DNA of 64,000 nt from Enterobacter chuandaensis. GTDB taxonomy: Bacteria; Pseudomonadota; Gammaproteobacteria; Enterobacterales; Enterobacteriaceae. The notes below the pieces were generated by a model, which saw nothing but the letters and a program-made list of their open reading frames with translations, had not been told where the DNA came from and made no database searches. Where the stretch lies: positions 62,001 through 126,000 of the forward strand of contig NZ_QZCS01000013.1 in the NCBI RefSeq assembly GCF_003594915.1, in the 5' to 3' direction. Every line of letters begins with the position of its first letter. Position 1 is the stretch's first letter. Positions 51,301 through 62,149 of this stretch are shown in pieces. The position numbers were made by a program, and so were the translations under genes.

Positions 51301-54300
51301 GTTAAGCAACGGCCTGCTCAGCATGGGCGCCAATATCCTGACCAACCTCGGCCATATTCAGGGGAACACCCTGACGCTGAATGCCGGAAGCCTGAATAAC
51401 CAGGGCCGCATGGAGGCCAATACCGCACTCAACGCCACGCTGCGCGGTAACGTCGATAACGGACGCAATGCCGTGATGCTGAGTCAGGGTACGTTCCAGC
51501 TGGGCGCACAGACGCTGAATAATGACGGTACGCTACAGGGGAACGGTAATACGCAGCTCGACCTGCGCGAACGCGGCAGTAATCAGGGGCAGTTACTCAG
51601 TGGCGCAACGCTGACGCTGAATACGCCGGGGTTGAGCAACAGCGGCTGGGTGCAGGGTTTTGCCCTGTGGCTCAACGCCGGTTCGCTGAATAACAGCGGT
51701 ACGGTGCTGGCGCAGCAGCAGGGAACGCTGGGTGGGAACTATATTGTAAACAACGGCATGCTGCAGGGCGCGAACCTGACGGTTAATCCGGGCCAGCTCG
51801 ATAATAACGGTACGGTATACGCCACCCAGAATCTGGGGATCGATGCCTCGCAGGTCAATAACGCTGCTGCAGCCCGGATGCTGAGCCAGGGTAACCTGGC
51901 GATTAACGCCGGGAATACCAGCCTGCAGGGGCAGGTTGTGGCGCTGGGTGACCTCTCCCTCGCGAGCAAGGCTTCCTATAATCAGCTGACTACGCTGGCC
52001 GCGGGGAATACGTTGTCCGTCACCAGCCAGGGCGATATTACGACCAATGGCCTGATGCAGGGCAAGGGGATACAGCTTTCCGCTGCGGGTACGCTGAATA
52101 ATAACGGCCAGCTGCGGGCGGGCTATGGTGAAAGCCAGCTCAGCGCAGGGCAGCTAAACCTGAATGGTACTGGCAGCGTCGAGGCGGGCGGTACGCTGCG
52201 CCTGAGCAGCCTGAACGGTATTAATAACGCAGGGTTTGTCGGAACCGCAGGCGATCTGATTGCCAGCGCCGGAAGCACGCTACTGAATAGTGCCCTGCTG
52301 TACGCGGGCAATAATATGAGCCTGCTGGCGAACAGTATCCGTAACGCGCGCGGCGATATTCTGGCCGGCAACAACCTGTGGATGCAGCGCGACAGCGCGG
52401 GTAACGCTAACGCGGAAGTCGTGAATACTTCAGGCAGTATTGAAACCCAGCGTGGCGACATTTCGATTCTGACCGGGCATTTAGTAAATGAGCGTGATGG
52501 GCTCAATGCTGTGCAGAGCGAAACGAATATCGCGCCGTCCTGGGTTAAGGGGGGAACGGCAGATATTCCAGTGGACTGGATTTCCTCTTCCGGTACCGGC
52601 AAGTACGGTATGTATGTGACGGAAGGACAGCGTTATCACGGTCACGGTGATGACTGGTACCAAATGCTTGGCAACTATGCGCCTTATGAAGATGCAGATG
52701 TTCAAAAAGTTGCCGTTAAAACCGTTTCGGTTTCCGTGAGCGCGAAGGGGCAGCAGTCCCGCATTGCGGCTGGCAGAGACATCATTGCCCGGTCTGATAA
52801 CGTTGAAAATATGGCGTCGTCGATTCTGGCGAACAGAAATATTCAGCTTTCAGGAAGTACCTTAAATAACCAGTCATGGCTAAACGGCACGTCGACGGTT
52901 TATAACGTTTATCGCTATGGGGTAGGCAATAAATATGCCCCCAGACCTGATGAGACCACGCGAAGCTATGACAAGCTGGTATCAAAATCGATTAGCTATG
53001 TTCTTGACAGTGTGACCACTGAAGGGACCAGCGGAGACGTTTATCGCGCCGTTATCCAGGCCGGCGGTGCGGTAGTCGCCAGCTTCAGCAACAATATAAG
53101 CAATACCTCCACCACGGCGAACGCTCCGGGCTATAAGCCTGAGCTCAGTGCCCCCGGGTTGAACCTGTCGGGCGGCCCGACGGTTGCGTCTGGCGCTAAG
53201 GCCACCGGACTTGGCGCGGCAACCAACCAGAGCGTTACAGCACCCCAGGCAACCATTAACCTGCCCGGCGGTGGGAATGGCATAGGTAATGCGGAAGCGC
53301 TCACCAGTCGCAATGCCGGTAATAACGGTCTGGCATCGATTGATAACCGTCCACAGAGCATCGGTGATTTTGGCCAGGCTGGCGGCAAGCTGGCCGACGT
53401 TCACCTGCAGGCAGCAGGTTTAACCACCCAGAACGGTGCGAACGGTACGCCGGTTGATTTAACCGGGACCGGTGCAGCCCTGGTGGTTCCCGGCAGCGCG
53501 GGTGGCAAGCATACGACTATTGCCAGCGATGCCGTGGCGCTGGCGGGGCAGCAGCAGTCGGGGACAAGCGGGACGTCTGCGCTGGCTTCCCGGGATAAGA
53601 TCGGTGAAATCGCTGCGGTAACGGCTCAGATCATTTCGCTTTCCAGCGGCGGGAAAACGCCTCCGCCACCGGGTTATAACTACCGCCCTGTTTCGCTTAC
53701 CGATATCTCGTCAGTTGCCCCAGCGCTGACCAGCAATGGTTCGCCGATTAAGCTGAGCGACTATCCGCTACCGGTCAGTAATAACGGCTATTTTGTGGCA
53801 AACCGCGATCCGAAAAGCCCGTATCTCATTGTTACCAACCCGAAACTGGCGGGCTTAGGGCAGCTGGACAGCAGCCTGTTTAATGATTTGTACAAGCTCG
53901 CCGGGACGACGCCGCCTTCGGCGCCGCAGGAAACCCGAACAACTTATACCGATGCCACGCAGTTCCTGGGGTCGGATTATTTCCTGGCGCGTCTGAATCT
54001 GCGTCCGGAATATGATTACCGTTTCCTGGGCGATGCGGCCTTTGACACCCGCTACGTCAGTAATCAGATCCTGAACGAGACCGGTAGCCGCTACGTTAAC
54101 GGCGTGGGCTCCGACCTTGAGCAAATGCAGTATCTGATCGACCGTGCCGCTCAGGCCCGGGATAAGCTGGGGTTACAGCTCGGCGTCAGCCTGTCGGAAG
54201 AGCAGGTTGCCTCGCTGGATTCCAGTATCCTGTGGTGGGAAAACACGGTGATCGAGGGGCAAAATGTCCTCGTGCCAAGGCTGTACCTGTCGGCGAAGGA

Positions 54301-57300
54301 CGTGGCGTTTAACAAAGGGAGCATCATCGCCGGGAACCAGGTGATCCTTAATGCCGGCAGCATCACGAATGATGGCAGTACGCTGCAGGGTAAAAGCCTG
54401 CTGGCAGCCAGCAGCCAGAGCACAATCAACAACATCAATGGCGGCCTGATCGGTTCCAGCGGAAGCCTGCAGCTTAGCGCCCTGGGCGATATCAATAACG
54501 TGGGTTCCACCATCAGCGGGCAGACGGTTAGCCTTGAGAGCGTGGGGGGCAGCATTATTAACCAGACGCTGACCAACCAGTGGACTATCTCGGGCGCCAC
54601 GAACGGATGGAACAGCCAGGCCGTCTCGCTGACGCAAACCGACCTGGGCGCTCTTGCCTCCATCAACGCGACGGACAGCCTGACCCTGAGCGCCGGGAAA
54701 GATATCATCAATACCGGCGCTAACCTCAGCGCGGGTGGCGATATGTTGTTAAAAGCGCTGGATGATATCTCTATTACCGGGAATCAGCTGGTAACGCGCG
54801 ATCGTTTTGGTCGCAATCTTAATGAGACCGTCACCAACCAGGGCAGTACGGTAAACAGCGGGGGCAACCTTGGCCTGCAGGCGGGGCACGATCTGAGCGT
54901 TACGGGCAGTAATCTGACTGCCGGAGGCAGCGCTGCGCTTTGGGCGGGCAACGATCTGGTGCTGGATGTGGCGCAGAATAGCCGCCACAGCCAGACCGCG
55001 AAAACGGATTCCCTGAAGACGGATAATACGCGTACAGTCATTAGCGCTGGCGACGATCTGACGCTGGCCGCAGGCCGCGATCTGCGCAGTAACGCCGCAG
55101 CGCTTGCCGCACAGGAGCGCGTGGGGCTGCAGGCTGGGCGGGATATCGATCTGCTGGCGGCAGAGTCCACAACCAGCGATAAATACAGCGCGAAGAAAAA
55201 AGTCGAGATCAATCAGTCCGTTCGCCAGCAGGGAACCGAGATCGCCAGCGGGGCGAATACGCAGATCCTCGCCGGACGCGATGTCACCACCGAAGCCGCG
55301 CAGGTGACGGCGAAGGGCGATATCGGCGTGGCGGCAGGCCGCGACGTCAGTCTCGATACCGCAACCGAAAGCGATTATCACTACAAAGAGGAGACCAAAA
55401 CTAAAAAAGGACTCTTCAAGAAAACCACTACGCACACTATCGATGAGGAGAGTGCGACTTACGAGAAAGGATCGTCATTCAGCGGAAATAACGTCACTGT
55501 TACAGCCGGAAATGATGTGACAGTGAAGGGGTCCTCGATCATTGGTGATAGTGATGTTGTTCTCAAAGCGGGTAACGATGTCAATGTTGTGGCCGCGACC
55601 AATGAGCAATCTTCATATCATTTGAAAGAGAAGAAAACCAGCGGCCTGATGGGTAGCGGTGGTATCGGCTTTACGATCGGGACCAATTCCACTCGTCACC
55701 GGGTTAACGAAGACGGCACGACGCAAAGCCAGAGCGTGAGTACCATCGGCTCCACTGGCGGTAATGTCAGCATTATTGCGGACAGCAAAGCACATATTAG
55801 CGGTGCAGATGTAATCGCTGCTAAAAACCTGAATGTAGCTGCCGGAGAAATTGCAGTTGACCCGGGCAATGATTTGCTTCGCCGAAAAGAAACGTATGAA
55901 CAGAAGAAGAGTGGCCTGACGCTGTCCGTTTCGTCTGCCATTACTGATGCGGCAATGGCGGCAAATAACGCCATTAAGCGCGGCACTGAAGTCAGCAACG
56001 ATCGCCTGAAGGCACTTTATGGCGTAAAAGCCGCGCAGGAAGCCTGGGTTGCCGGCTCTGGCGTGGCTTCCATGGCTGGTGGTGCTGTCGGTGGTGACAT
56101 GAATGCTGTTCGGGTTGAACTGAATATTGGCTCAAGCAAAAGCAAATCCACTTCTGAACTGAAGCAAAATGAAGTCCGAGGCAGCACGCTCACAGCCGGA
56201 GGCGACGTGAATATGGTCGCTACCGGAAAAAATGGGGCGAGCGGCGATTTGCATATTACAGGCAGTGGTGTAACGGGAAATAACGTTACGCTAGTGGCGC
56301 AGAACGATCTGATACTTAATGCTGCCTCCAATAATCGTGATCAAAAAAGCTCTAACAACAGTAGTGGGTGGGCTGCTGGTGTGCATGTCTCGGTCGGAAA
56401 GGAAACAGGGATTGGTGTTCAGGCGAGTGGCTATCAGTCCAAAGGTGGTGATGACGGGAAAACGACTGAGCATGTGAATAGCCGTGTCAATGCCCGCGAC
56501 GATCTAAGCATGAGCAGCGGACGTGACATGGTCATTGCCGGTGCGCAGGCGCTGGGTGACAAAATTACTGCCGATGCGGGCCGCGACCTGCTGATAACCA
56601 GCCTGCAGGATACTGATGACTACCGCAGCTGGCAGAAAGACGTCAGCGGGGGAGCCAGTTTCACGTTCGGTACCATGACGGGGTCAGCTTCACTCAACAT
56701 CAGTAACAGCAAAACTAAAAGTGAGTATGCGAGCGTCGGTGAGCAGAGTGGCCTTTTTGCGGGGGAAAAGGGTTTTGATATCACCGTCGGCAAACACACG
56801 CAGCTGGACGGGGCTGTCATCGCCAGCACATCTACAGCGGATAAAAACTCTCTGGAAACGGGCACTCTTGGCTGGCGTGACATCCATAACAATGCCGAAT
56901 ATAGCTCAGACACGAAAGGAATCAGTGCAGGATACGCAGGCGACAAGAATGGAAGCGGCGGTAGCGCAGTACCAGTTATTGGAATAGGGGCGCAGGGTGA
57001 TAAGTCCGGCACGACACATTCTGCAATAGCTGACGGCGCAATAACCATTCGTGAAAAGGAAAATCAACAACAGGATGTCGCTGAGTTAAGTCGCGATACG
57101 AATAACGCCAACGGCCATATTGATAAGATCTTCGACAAAGAAAAAGTTCAGGAGCAGCAGGAATTAGCTGGCCTGTTCGGCCAGATCGCGAATCAGGCTG
57201 CTGGCGACCTCGGCGCTAAAATGGGCTGGGGTGCAGACAGCAAAGAGAAAGCCGCTATTCATGGCGTAATTGGTGCGCTTCAAGCGAGCCTGGGTGGCGG

Positions 57301-58510
57301 AAATGCCCTGGCTGGCGGTGTTGCAGGTCTTAGCAGCGAAGCCTTTGGCGAAATGGTAACGGATTATCTGGGCACCCATACGTCACTCGGTGAAAGTGAG
57401 AAAGGGGCGATTGTTCAGTGGGCGGCAGCGATAAGCGGCGCCACCATTGGCGGGATCATTGCCGGAACGAACGGGGCGCAGTCGGGGGCGGCGGCTTCAA
57501 TAGATTCTGTGCGTTACAACTACCTTAATCATAAAGAGGCCGAGCGTAAAAAACAGGTTGAATATCAGCTTGAGAACGGTGATTTAACCGCAGAAGAACG
57601 TCAGACGCTAACGCAGGAACTGGCTGATATCAACGCCATGGATAAAGCCCGCGATCAGCAAATTTTGGATGTCTGTACCCAAGGAAACAAGAGCAGTGCA
57701 GGCTGTGGACAACTTGTTGTACAAGCACAGAAAGCATTGGAAGGATATGGCGATAGCGCAGCGGGTTATAGATTATCATACAAGGACATCTTCCCAGAAG
57801 ATTACAGTAATGCTGCCGCAATTATGGAAGGTCTTGATTCTGGGAGCATAACTCGCGATGCGGCAATTAAGGGTATAGTTGATAGCACTGGCAAAAAATG
57901 GGATGAAGTGGCTAAAGCCTATGATGACGCAATGCAGACACATGCGATTGTGAGCATCATTGCAGGAATGAAAGGAACTGATTCTGTAACACCAAAAACA
58001 ACTGTTGTTGAAACGGCATCCGGTCAAAAAGCTACAATAAAAACCACAGGTAACGTTGCAGAAGTAACTTATCCTGACGGAATTAGCTTTAAAATAAACC
58101 AACCTGCTCATCTTTCAACACTTGATGGCTACTCGCAGAAAAAAGGCATAACTGGCGCGCATAATGCAGAGGAATTTTATGCTGCGGCAAAAAAATACAA
58201 TGTCAAAATTGTTAGTAAAACGTATACTGAGACAAAAGGAATAACTCAAGTAACTTATCAGATACCGTCCTACGATAGAGCCGGAAATGTGACTGGATAC
58301 AAAGCTGCAGAGTTACCTAAAACTATTTATGATCCTAATGTTTTCACTGATAGCAAAATGTTGGAGTTAGGACAACAAGCAGCAGCCAGCGGTTATGAGG
58401 CAGCTATGAAACAGGGGTTGCAGGCATATGATGCCCATGCTGGGGGTGTGAGTTTTAGAGTTTATATCGATAAAGCTACTGGCATGGTCAATAATTTCCA
58501 TCCTCAGTGA
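48287..58510 (+). CDS. cdiA: CdiA C-terminal part (FHA repeats, receptor-binding region, pretoxin, toxin)
   Basis: This frame encodes about 3400 residues continuing the filament. From 48.3 to 52.5 kb are FHA-1 repeats (NNQGTL/NSGLLQG units). 52.6-54.3 kb is the Tyr/Pro-rich receptor-binding region ([43 protein letters not shown]). 54.3-56.7 kb are FHA-2 repeats ([14 protein letters not shown]). 57.1-57.5 kb is the pretoxin domain. The C-terminal toxin follows a VRYNYLNH motif in place of VENN. The GTG at 48287 is unlikely to be a real start: this is the downstream half of a split cdiA. Contact-dependent inhibition would need frame restoration. Confidence 0.9.
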   Translation: MKSTASSWRNDGQLIGNNVIITSGQGQNSGLLQGDTGLKLTVTGLDNDRAGKIVSGGLLDITGHELKNNGLMQGQSALLHGADFTNAGSLTGKGDLTLNVDNTAIVTGQMLSQGTLQLAANHLDNSGILAANAVSASAGELNNTGTLQSNGALDLVADAFSNVGTLLAKQALNLTSAMLTNSGVIQGDTLTLAVKNALTNRDTGKVLATQALAFDGNTLTNSGTLAADNARLALEILNNSGLVQGNNGLAIQGQAAQTSGLRSANVAQTPAARVINNLIGGQLLSGGDLALAADKGDNAGTLQGRTLNVKAGSWNNEGTLLGQQGASLNVSSTLANSGTLLSQAGFDIQAGALENRGQLAAGTLNLQSDSISNSGLLQGSAALTFKTRALDNFTGGQILTGGSLNLDLPQFTNGGLVQASQDMTLTTGSFDNLGTLSAGALNLNVAQQLSNQSGGKLLAARQLSSQSASLTNNGVLAAKSVDLTSGQIDNNGILQGDSALGLHTPRLNNLTNGQIISGSSLNLSIPQMVNQGLMSVKEALILSGATLDNQGTLQGSRVGLSFSGDVMNRGNARLVAQKDLTLSAASLNNQGTLAGESVDIITNLLTNVGLLQGNSALALNSLTPSTLAINNKTGGQMITGGALTLSLPQLTNQGLLLSQQGLTLNLDNLDNQGIVQARDLGLNIVNQLTNQQSGRLLAQQGVTLTAARLDNAGQLAASNATLAVNILNNRGVLQGDGGLSITAPTLNNLTGAKLLTGGQLTLKAGQLANGGIMQGQWLGVNASGWNNSGSALGIDGVTAQVDNQLTNTGRLLGQGSTRVTAGALNNQGSLLVDGDLILDGGSLSNGGSLQGATLTVNSATVDNAGSVIGLNALTLQPLQGLTNRAGASMKTQGTLLAGGQSITNDGLWQSQYLKVNARQLQNNGTLQSAGNMDLALTASLINTGSMVANGTATFGAPTLKNQGQMLAKKMSLSGGSLSNSGNISGADGLGVTLSGDLDQLAGAKLLSNGLLSMGANILTNLGHIQGNTLTLNAGSLNNQGRMEANTALNATLRGNVDNGRNAVMLSQGTFQLGAQTLNNDGTLQGNGNTQLDLRERGSNQGQLLSGATLTLNTPGLSNSGWVQGFALWLNAGSLNNSGTVLAQQQGTLGGNYIVNNGMLQGANLTVNPGQLDNNGTVYATQNLGIDASQVNNAAAARMLSQGNLAINAGNTSLQGQVVALGDLSLASKASYNQLTTLAAGNTLSVTSQGDITTNGLMQGKGIQLSAAGTLNNNGQLRAGYGESQLSAGQLNLNGTGSVEAGGTLRLSSLNGINNAGFVGTAGDLIASAGSTLLNSALLYAGNNMSLLANSIRNARGDILAGNNLWMQRDSAGNANAEVVNTSGSIETQRGDISILTGHLVNERDGLNAVQSETNIAPSWVKGGTADIPVDWISSSGTGKYGMYVTEGQRYHGHGDDWYQMLGNYAPYEDADVQKVAVKTVSVSVSAKGQQSRIAAGRDIIARSDNVENMASSILANRNIQLSGSTLNNQSWLNGTSTVYNVYRYGVGNKYAPRPDETTRSYDKLVSKSISYVLDSVTTEGTSGDVYRAVIQAGGAVVASFSNNISNTSTTANAPGYKPELSAPGLNLSGGPTVASGAKATGLGAATNQSVTAPQATINLPGGGNGIGNAEALTSRNAGNNGLASIDNRPQSIGDFGQAGGKLADVHLQAAGLTTQNGANGTPVDLTGTGAALVVPGSAGGKHTTIASDAVALAGQQQSGTSGTSALASRDKIGEIAAVTAQIISLSSGGKTPPPPGYNYRPVSLTDISSVAPALTSNGSPIKLSDYPLPVSNNGYFVANRDPKSPYLIVTNPKLAGLGQLDSSLFNDLYKLAGTTPPSAPQETRTTYTDATQFLGSDYFLARLNLRPEYDYRFLGDAAFDTRYVSNQILNETGSRYVNGVGSDLEQMQYLIDRAAQARDKLGLQLGVSLSEEQVASLDSSILWWENTVIEGQNVLVPRLYLSAKDVAFNKGSIIAGNQVILNAGSITNDGSTLQGKSLLAASSQSTINNINGGLIGSSGSLQLSALGDINNVGSTISGQTVSLESVGGSIINQTLTNQWTISGATNGWNSQAVSLTQTDLGALASINATDSLTLSAGKDIINTGANLSAGGDMLLKALDDISITGNQLVTRDRFGRNLNETVTNQGSTVNSGGNLGLQAGHDLSVTGSNLTAGGSAALWAGNDLVLDVAQNSRHSQTAKTDSLKTDNTRTVISAGDDLTLAAGRDLRSNAAALAAQERVGLQAGRDIDLLAAESTTSDKYSAKKKVEINQSVRQQGTEIASGANTQILAGRDVTTEAAQVTAKGDIGVAAGRDVSLDTATESDYHYKEETKTKKGLFKKTTTHTIDEESATYEKGSSFSGNNVTVTAGNDVTVKGSSIIGDSDVVLKAGNDVNVVAATNEQSSYHLKEKKTSGLMGSGGIGFTIGTNSTRHRVNEDGTTQSQSVSTIGSTGGNVSIIADSKAHISGADVIAAKNLNVAAGEIAVDPGNDLLRRKETYEQKKSGLTLSVSSAITDAAMAANNAIKRGTEVSNDRLKALYGVKAAQEAWVAGSGVASMAGGAVGGDMNAVRVELNIGSSKSKSTSELKQNEVRGSTLTAGGDVNMVATGKNGASGDLHITGSGVTGNNVTLVAQNDLILNAASNNRDQKSSNNSSGWAAGVHVSVGKETGIGVQASGYQSKGGDDGKTTEHVNSRVNARDDLSMSSGRDMVIAGAQALGDKITADAGRDLLITSLQDTDDYRSWQKDVSGGASFTFGTMTGSASLNISNSKTKSEYASVGEQSGLFAGEKGFDITVGKHTQLDGAVIASTSTADKNSLETGTLGWRDIHNNAEYSSDTKGISAGYAGDKNGSGGSAVPVIGIGAQGDKSGTTHSAIADGAITIREKENQQQDVAELSRDTNNANGHIDKIFDKEKVQEQQELAGLFGQIANQAAGDLGAKMGWGADSKEKAAIHGVIGALQASLGGGNALAGGVAGLSSEAFGEMVTDYLGTHTSLGESEKGAIVQWAAAISGATIGGIIAGTNGAQSGAAASIDSVRYNYLNHKEAERKKQVEYQLENGDLTAEERQTLTQELADINAMDKARDQQILDVCTQGNKSSAGCGQLVVQAQKALEGYGDSAAGYRLSYKDIFPEDYSNAAAIMEGLDSGSITRDAAIKGIVDSTGKKWDEVAKAYDDAMQTHAIVSIIAGMKGTDSVTPKTTVVETASGQKATIKTTGNVAEVTYPDGISFKINQPAHLSTLDGYSQKKGITGAHNAEEFYAAAKKYNVKIVSKTYTETKGITQVTYQIPSYDRAGNVTGYKAAELPKTIYDPNVFTDSKMLELGQQAAASGYEAAMKQGLQAYDAHAGGVSFRVYIDKATGMVNNFHPQ
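57509..58510 (+). other. CdiA-CT toxin module
   Basis: The variable C terminus starts at [16 protein letters not shown] helical entry region follows ([20 protein letters not shown], two Cys in [15 protein letters not shown]). The terminal domain runs from [20 protein letters not shown] through [18 protein letters not shown] to [20 protein letters not shown]. This end resembles the CdiA_C ribonuclease-type toxin family as I remember it; the RNA target is not known from sequence. DNA here is clearly more AT-rich than the filament region, as expected for an exchangeable module. Confidence 0.7.
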
Positions 58511-58521
58511 AAGGTAATAAA

Positions 58522-58896
58522 ATGAGCAAAGAGTTATTTGGACAACCATATGATAAAAATGATCCATATTGGATTGTTAAGTCATACTTCGATCGAATGT
58601 ACGGAAGTGGATTGTTCATTAAGGCTATCGGTTACATGGCCGAAAAAAATAGTTTCCATCTTGATGGCGCATATTGCAGCTTTCCTGATATGGACAGTTG
58701 CTTTGAGGAAGAGCATTTTGAAGGGGTTGAATTTTCATATGGCTATCCTCCAGATGATAGCGATACGATCATTGTAAGTGAAAGTATTTGCTATAAATAC
58801 CTTGCAAAAGCTTGCGATAAATATTTAAAGTATCATCCAGAAGATGATTTAAAAGTCAACTCCATTTTGGGAAGATCATTTCTTAAAAATGGTTAA
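58522..58896 (+). CDS. cdiI: CdiI-type immunity protein
   Basis: The 124-residue cytosolic acidic protein begins MSKELFGQPYDKNDPYWIVK. It contains AIGYMAEKNSFHLDGAYCSF and EGVEFSYGYPPDDSDTIIVS, like immunity proteins of ribonuclease-type CDI toxins. It lies 11 bp after cdiA, with AAAGGTAATAAA as ribosome site; the in-frame ATG-like codon at 58507 overlaps the cdiA stop. Position and AT-rich composition shared with the toxin module make a toxin/immunity pair very likely. It should bind and block the CdiA-CT in the producing cell. Confidence 0.82.
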   Translation: MSKELFGQPYDKNDPYWIVKSYFDRMYGSGLFIKAIGYMAEKNSFHLDGAYCSFPDMDSCFEEEHFEGVEFSYGYPPDDSDTIIVSESICYKYLAKACDKYLKYHPEDDLKVNSILGRSFLKNG

Positions 58897-59343
58897 TTGA
58901 TGACTAGATTCTCTTTTATGATCACCTTGAGTCTTGAAGTCAATGGTTTCTTTATATAGGATTACATTTTAATTAAAACCTTTGACTATTTAAGCTGTGG
59001 GTGATCGCTAAAGATTATCATTGAGACGTAATCGAAAATTCATCTCCTTATGCTCGTATGAGTAACTTTTTTTAATTAAAGATAGAGCGATTGTCAGGGC
59101 TATAATATATGGAAATTAATACTTTAAAAATTTTCATATTTTTAATTCCACCTAAGATTAGGTAATTTTATTCTTCTCAACCATTAATGATTGATTTGCA
59201 TCTTTCAGAGAGTTGATTAATCTCCGGCGGTCTGGCCTCACCAGCCCCTTTATATGGTTAAGCAGGGCTGGGTATCTGGGGTTCTTTATTGGCATGATTC
59301 GCTGAAGCGAGATGCGGAAAAACAGTCTCCGTACTCCTGGAGA
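58897..59343. other. Non-coding stretch downstream of cdiI
   Basis: The first 320 bases are very AT-rich and show no open frame with a ribosome site. From about 59220 composition returns to GC-rich. A short frame from 59254 (MVKQGWVSGVLYWHDSLKRD) reads as protein-like for about 30 codons but then enters the antisense of the ATPase gene, so it may be a remnant. A hairpin TCGCTGAAGCGA lies at 59300-59311. Confidence 0.45.
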
Positions 59344-60432
59344 CTACCCCAGCCTCTCCACCCTCGTCTCCCCCTCCGCCATAGACAGCTGATACAGCGA
59401 AAACGATCTCTGCTTCTCAATCAGCTTCGCCAGCTCCGGCGAGTGGCTGGTGAGCCAGATCTGCGAGTAGCGGCTGGCCTCGGCGATTAAGCTCGCCAGC
59501 GCGGGCAGCATCTGCGGGTGCAGGCTGTTTTCCGGTTCGTTCAGTGCGATAAACGCCGGTGGGCGCGGGCTTAACAGCGCCACCGCCAGGCACAGAAAGC
59601 GCAGGGTGCCGTCGGAGAACTCCGCCGGTTCCAGCGGCCTGCTCAGCCCCTCGCGCTGCATCATCATGCGAAAACGTCCGCCGGTGTTGTCGCTGTAAAA
59701 CACGCAGCCGGGGAAGGCCTGGTCGAGAATGCGCATCAGCAGCAGCTCGTCGCCAATCTCCACGATGGTCTGAAATGCGGCCGCCAGGTTAGCGCCGTCG
59801 CTGGCCAGCACCGGAGAGCGGAAACCGACCTGTGGGGCGCGCATCGCCGAGCCGGATGAGACGGAAAACTCATGATAAAAGCGCCAGTTACGCAGGGATT
59901 CGCGCATCTGCGACACTTCCGGGTAAAGATGTGGTTCACCGAGCTGCCCGAATACCGATTCGTTCTCATACAGCGTGCCGCTGTGGGTCACTTTCTCGTG
60001 ATGCACGTTGTTCAGAAACACCGCCTGATTCCTGCGCTTCATCAGCTGTGACGACGGTCGACGGTGCTGGCCGCTCAGCCAGATGGACTCCTCTTTGATC
60101 ACCGGGTCGAGCTGAAACTGCGAGGGATAGGGCAGCTTCTCCACAAACCCGACCTGCAGCTCGTATTCGTAAGTCTCTGTTTCCACCGCCAGATTCATCC
60201 GCCGCAGCCGGTCGCTACGGGTTTTGCCTGCCCAGAACACCTTCAGAATGCCGCCCTCGTTCGCCAGCGCCTGGGAAAACTGCCCCTGGGCGGCGCTGTG
60301 CATCAGGTGTATCGCCTTGTAAATATTGGATTTCCCGGTGCCGTTCGGCCCGAAGACGATATTGAGCTGCTCCAGATCCAGCGACATCTCGCGGATGGAG
60401 CGGTAGTTTTGGATGTGCAGGGTGTTGATCAC
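59344..60432 (-). CDS. RecF/SMC-like AAA-family ATPase, probably SOS-regulated
   Basis: The 362-residue cytosolic ATPase has Walker A GPNGTGKS (residues 28-35), a signature FSDGTLRFLCLAVALL, Walker B FIALNEPENSLHP and a C-terminal His switch in WLTSHSPEL. The N-terminal LHIQNYRSIREMSL is typical of RecF/OLD-like ABC ATPases. There is no nuclease (TOPRIM) domain. The start is GTG 60432 (MINTLHIQNY). A LexA-like box CTGT-N8-ACAG lies 28-43 bp upstream. A DNA-repair or defence role is plausible but not shown. Confidence 0.82.
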   Translation of the reverse strand: MINTLHIQNYRSIREMSLDLEQLNIVFGPNGTGKSNIYKAIHLMHSAAQGQFSQALANEGGILKVFWAGKTRSDRLRRMNLAVETETYEYELQVGFVEKLPYPSQFQLDPVIKEESIWLSGQHRRPSSQLMKRRNQAVFLNNVHHEKVTHSGTLYENESVFGQLGEPHLYPEVSQMRESLRNWRFYHEFSVSSGSAMRAPQVGFRSPVLASDGANLAAAFQTIVEIGDELLLMRILDQAFPGCVFYSDNTGGRFRMMMQREGLSRPLEPAEFSDGTLRFLCLAVALLSPRPPAFIALNEPENSLHPQMLPALASLIAEASRYSQIWLTSHSPELAKLIEKQRSFSLYQLSMAEGETRVERLG

Positions 60433-60459
60433 AGGCAGGCCCCTTTTTGCAGAATAAGC

Positions 60460-60475
60460 CTGTATATAATCACAG
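60460..60475 (-). promoter_or_regulatory. Candidate LexA box of the ATPase gene
   Basis: CTGTATATAATCACAG fits CTGT-N8-ACAG exactly, and the spacer is AT-rich as in true SOS boxes. It overlaps the likely -10 region (TTATAT) on the minus strand, just before the GTG start, the usual repressing position. Confidence 0.7.
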
Positions 60476-60577
60476 TCTTTAAGATGAAATGCAAAAAAGA
60501 GACGACAGTGAGGATGTCGTCTAAACGGGGTACTGCTTTGGGCCTCTATGGGTCAATGGGGCCTTCGCATTTTATGA

Positions 60578-61537
60578 TCACTTGACTGCCAGACGCAGAC
60601 TCAAATCATCAGGATAGGGATCAAAGTAGTTTTGCGTCATCAGATACCGGTCGGGGTATTCGGCCAGGTAGTGCTTCAGCAGCGTGATCGGGGCGAGGAT
60701 AGGCAACTGTCCGTTGCGATAGTGCAGGATCACGTCGCGCAGCTCGCCGCGCTGGCGGGTGTTGAGCTGGTTACGAAAATACCCCTGAATATGCATCAGC
60801 ACGTTGGTGTGATTCTTCCGCGAGGCGGGTTTTTTCAGGATCGTCATCAGCTTTTCCCGGTACGCCACGAAGAAGGCGTCCAGGTCTTCCCACTCGTGCA
60901 GCGAGGCAACGAACGGGCCGATTTCACGGTAGCCTGCCTGATGGTGCGCCAGCAGCTGGAGCTTATAGCGGCTGTGGAAGTCCAGCAGCGCGCGGCGCGT
61001 GAGGCCATTTTTACGCAGCGTGTTCAGTTCGTGCAGCGCAAAAACGCGCTCGACGAAGTTTTCCCGCAGCACCGGGTCGTGCAGGCGTCCGTCTTCTTCC
61101 ACAGGCAGCCACGGCCAGGTTTCAAGGAGGGCGGCGGTGAACAGCCCGACCCCCTCCTTGCGGCCCCGGTTGCCGTTTTCATCGTACAGCCGCACGCGTT
61201 CCATGCCGCAGCTTGGTGATTTTGCGCAGACGATAAAACCAGCGAGATCGCCGATTTTCGGCAAAAAGTCTGCCGTAAAGTCAGCCATTTTCTGCGTGAG
61301 GTCATCATGAGGCGGCTTGCTGAAACGGAGTTGAGTTTCGCCGCAGTCCGTCAGCGTCAGGCGTATGGCCGGGCGAGGGGTCGGCAGGCCAATGGCCATT
61401 TCCGGGCAGACGGGCCTGAAATTCACCCACTGGGCCAGCTCATCCATGACGAAGCCCATACGCTTGTGTCCGCCGTCAAAGCGAACGGCGGAGCCGGTCA
61501 AACATCCGCTAATACCGAGCACAGGTTTCGTTGTCAT
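60578..61537 (-). CDS. DUF523 (TudS-like desulfidase) fused to DUF1722 (YbgA-like)
   Basis: The 319-residue cytosolic protein has an N-terminal DUF523 domain (residues 1-150): VLGISGCLTG, VCPEMAIGLPTPRPAIRL and CAKSPSCGM supply conserved Cys12, Cys44 and Cys110, the likely [4Fe-4S] ligands of thiouracil desulfidases. A C-terminal YbgA/DUF1722 domain (about 190-305) includes FHSRYKLQLLAHHQAGYREI and NHTNVLMHIQGYF. The fused form is known in enterobacteria. The substrate could be thiolated pyrimidines; this is inferred from the family. Confidence 0.88.
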   Translation of the reverse strand: MTTKPVLGISGCLTGSAVRFDGGHKRMGFVMDELAQWVNFRPVCPEMAIGLPTPRPAIRLTLTDCGETQLRFSKPPHDDLTQKMADFTADFLPKIGDLAGFIVCAKSPSCGMERVRLYDENGNRGRKEGVGLFTAALLETWPWLPVEEDGRLHDPVLRENFVERVFALHELNTLRKNGLTRRALLDFHSRYKLQLLAHHQAGYREIGPFVASLHEWEDLDAFFVAYREKLMTILKKPASRKNHTNVLMHIQGYFRNQLNTRQRGELRDVILHYRNGQLPILAPITLLKHYLAEYPDRYLMTQNYFDPYPDDLSLRLAVK

Positions 61538-61639
61538 GGTGTAGTCCTCCCGTTCATATAACTAAAACTTACACAACATGACTAATTTGTCCAAGTATTC
61601 GCGGAACTATTTTTTATAATTCTTTAAAATCAAGGCGTC

Positions 61640-62050
61640 TCAACTGCCCTTGTAGGTTGAGTAGCCGTACTGGCTCAGCAGAAGCGGGATGTGCAGCTTT
61701 TCGTTAGTGCGGGTCACGGTAAACAGCACCGGGACTTCCGGGAAGAAGGAGTCCAGCTTTTTGCCGTGGAAGTATTCTGCGGTTTTAAAGGTCACTTTGT
61801 ACACGCCGGGCTGCATGTCCTGATCCTGCGGATAGAGCGATTTGATGCGACCGTCATGGTCGGTTTTACCGCTGGCAATTTGAGTCCACTTGTCCTGCTG
61901 TTGCTTTTCGAGGGTCACGGTCACGTCCGACGGTGGCATCCCGGTTTGCTGGTCGAGAATGTGGACGCTCAGCGTGCCGGCAGGGGCGCTAAAGGCAGCA
62001 GGGGCAAAGGCCATCGAGGCCAGGATCAGCAGAGGGGCAGTTTTTTTCAT
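61640..62050 (-). CDS. hiuH: 5-hydroxyisourate hydrolase, periplasmic
   Basis: The 136-residue transthyretin-like enzyme hydrolyses 5-hydroxyisourate in urate breakdown. The signal peptide is MKKTAPLLILASMAFAPAAF-SA. The hydrolase motifs are LSVHILDQQTGMPPSDV (catalytic His), TDHDGRIKSLYP and the C-terminal LLLSQYGYSTYKGS, containing the diagnostic YRGS-type tetrapeptide as YKGS. Length equals E. coli HiuH. AGGAAAACACC upstream is the ribosome site. Confidence 0.95.
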   Translation of the reverse strand: MKKTAPLLILASMAFAPAAFSAPAGTLSVHILDQQTGMPPSDVTVTLEKQQQDKWTQIASGKTDHDGRIKSLYPQDQDMQPGVYKVTFKTAEYFHGKKLDSFFPEVPVLFTVTRTNEKLHIPLLLSQYGYSTYKGS

Positions 62051-62149
62051 GGTGTTTTCCTGTGGAGTTATTCGTCACAGGAAAACGTTAGCATCTGCGG
62101 CGCGGGAAAATATTCAACTTTTCGTGAAGATTCCCGCAGGAGAAAATTA

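Noticed and set aside
46700-58000. Tandem short repeats in the large gene as a possible CRISPR or satellite
   Set aside because: The repeats are degenerate, in frame, and encode FHA beta-helix units; there are no constant repeats with unique spacers.
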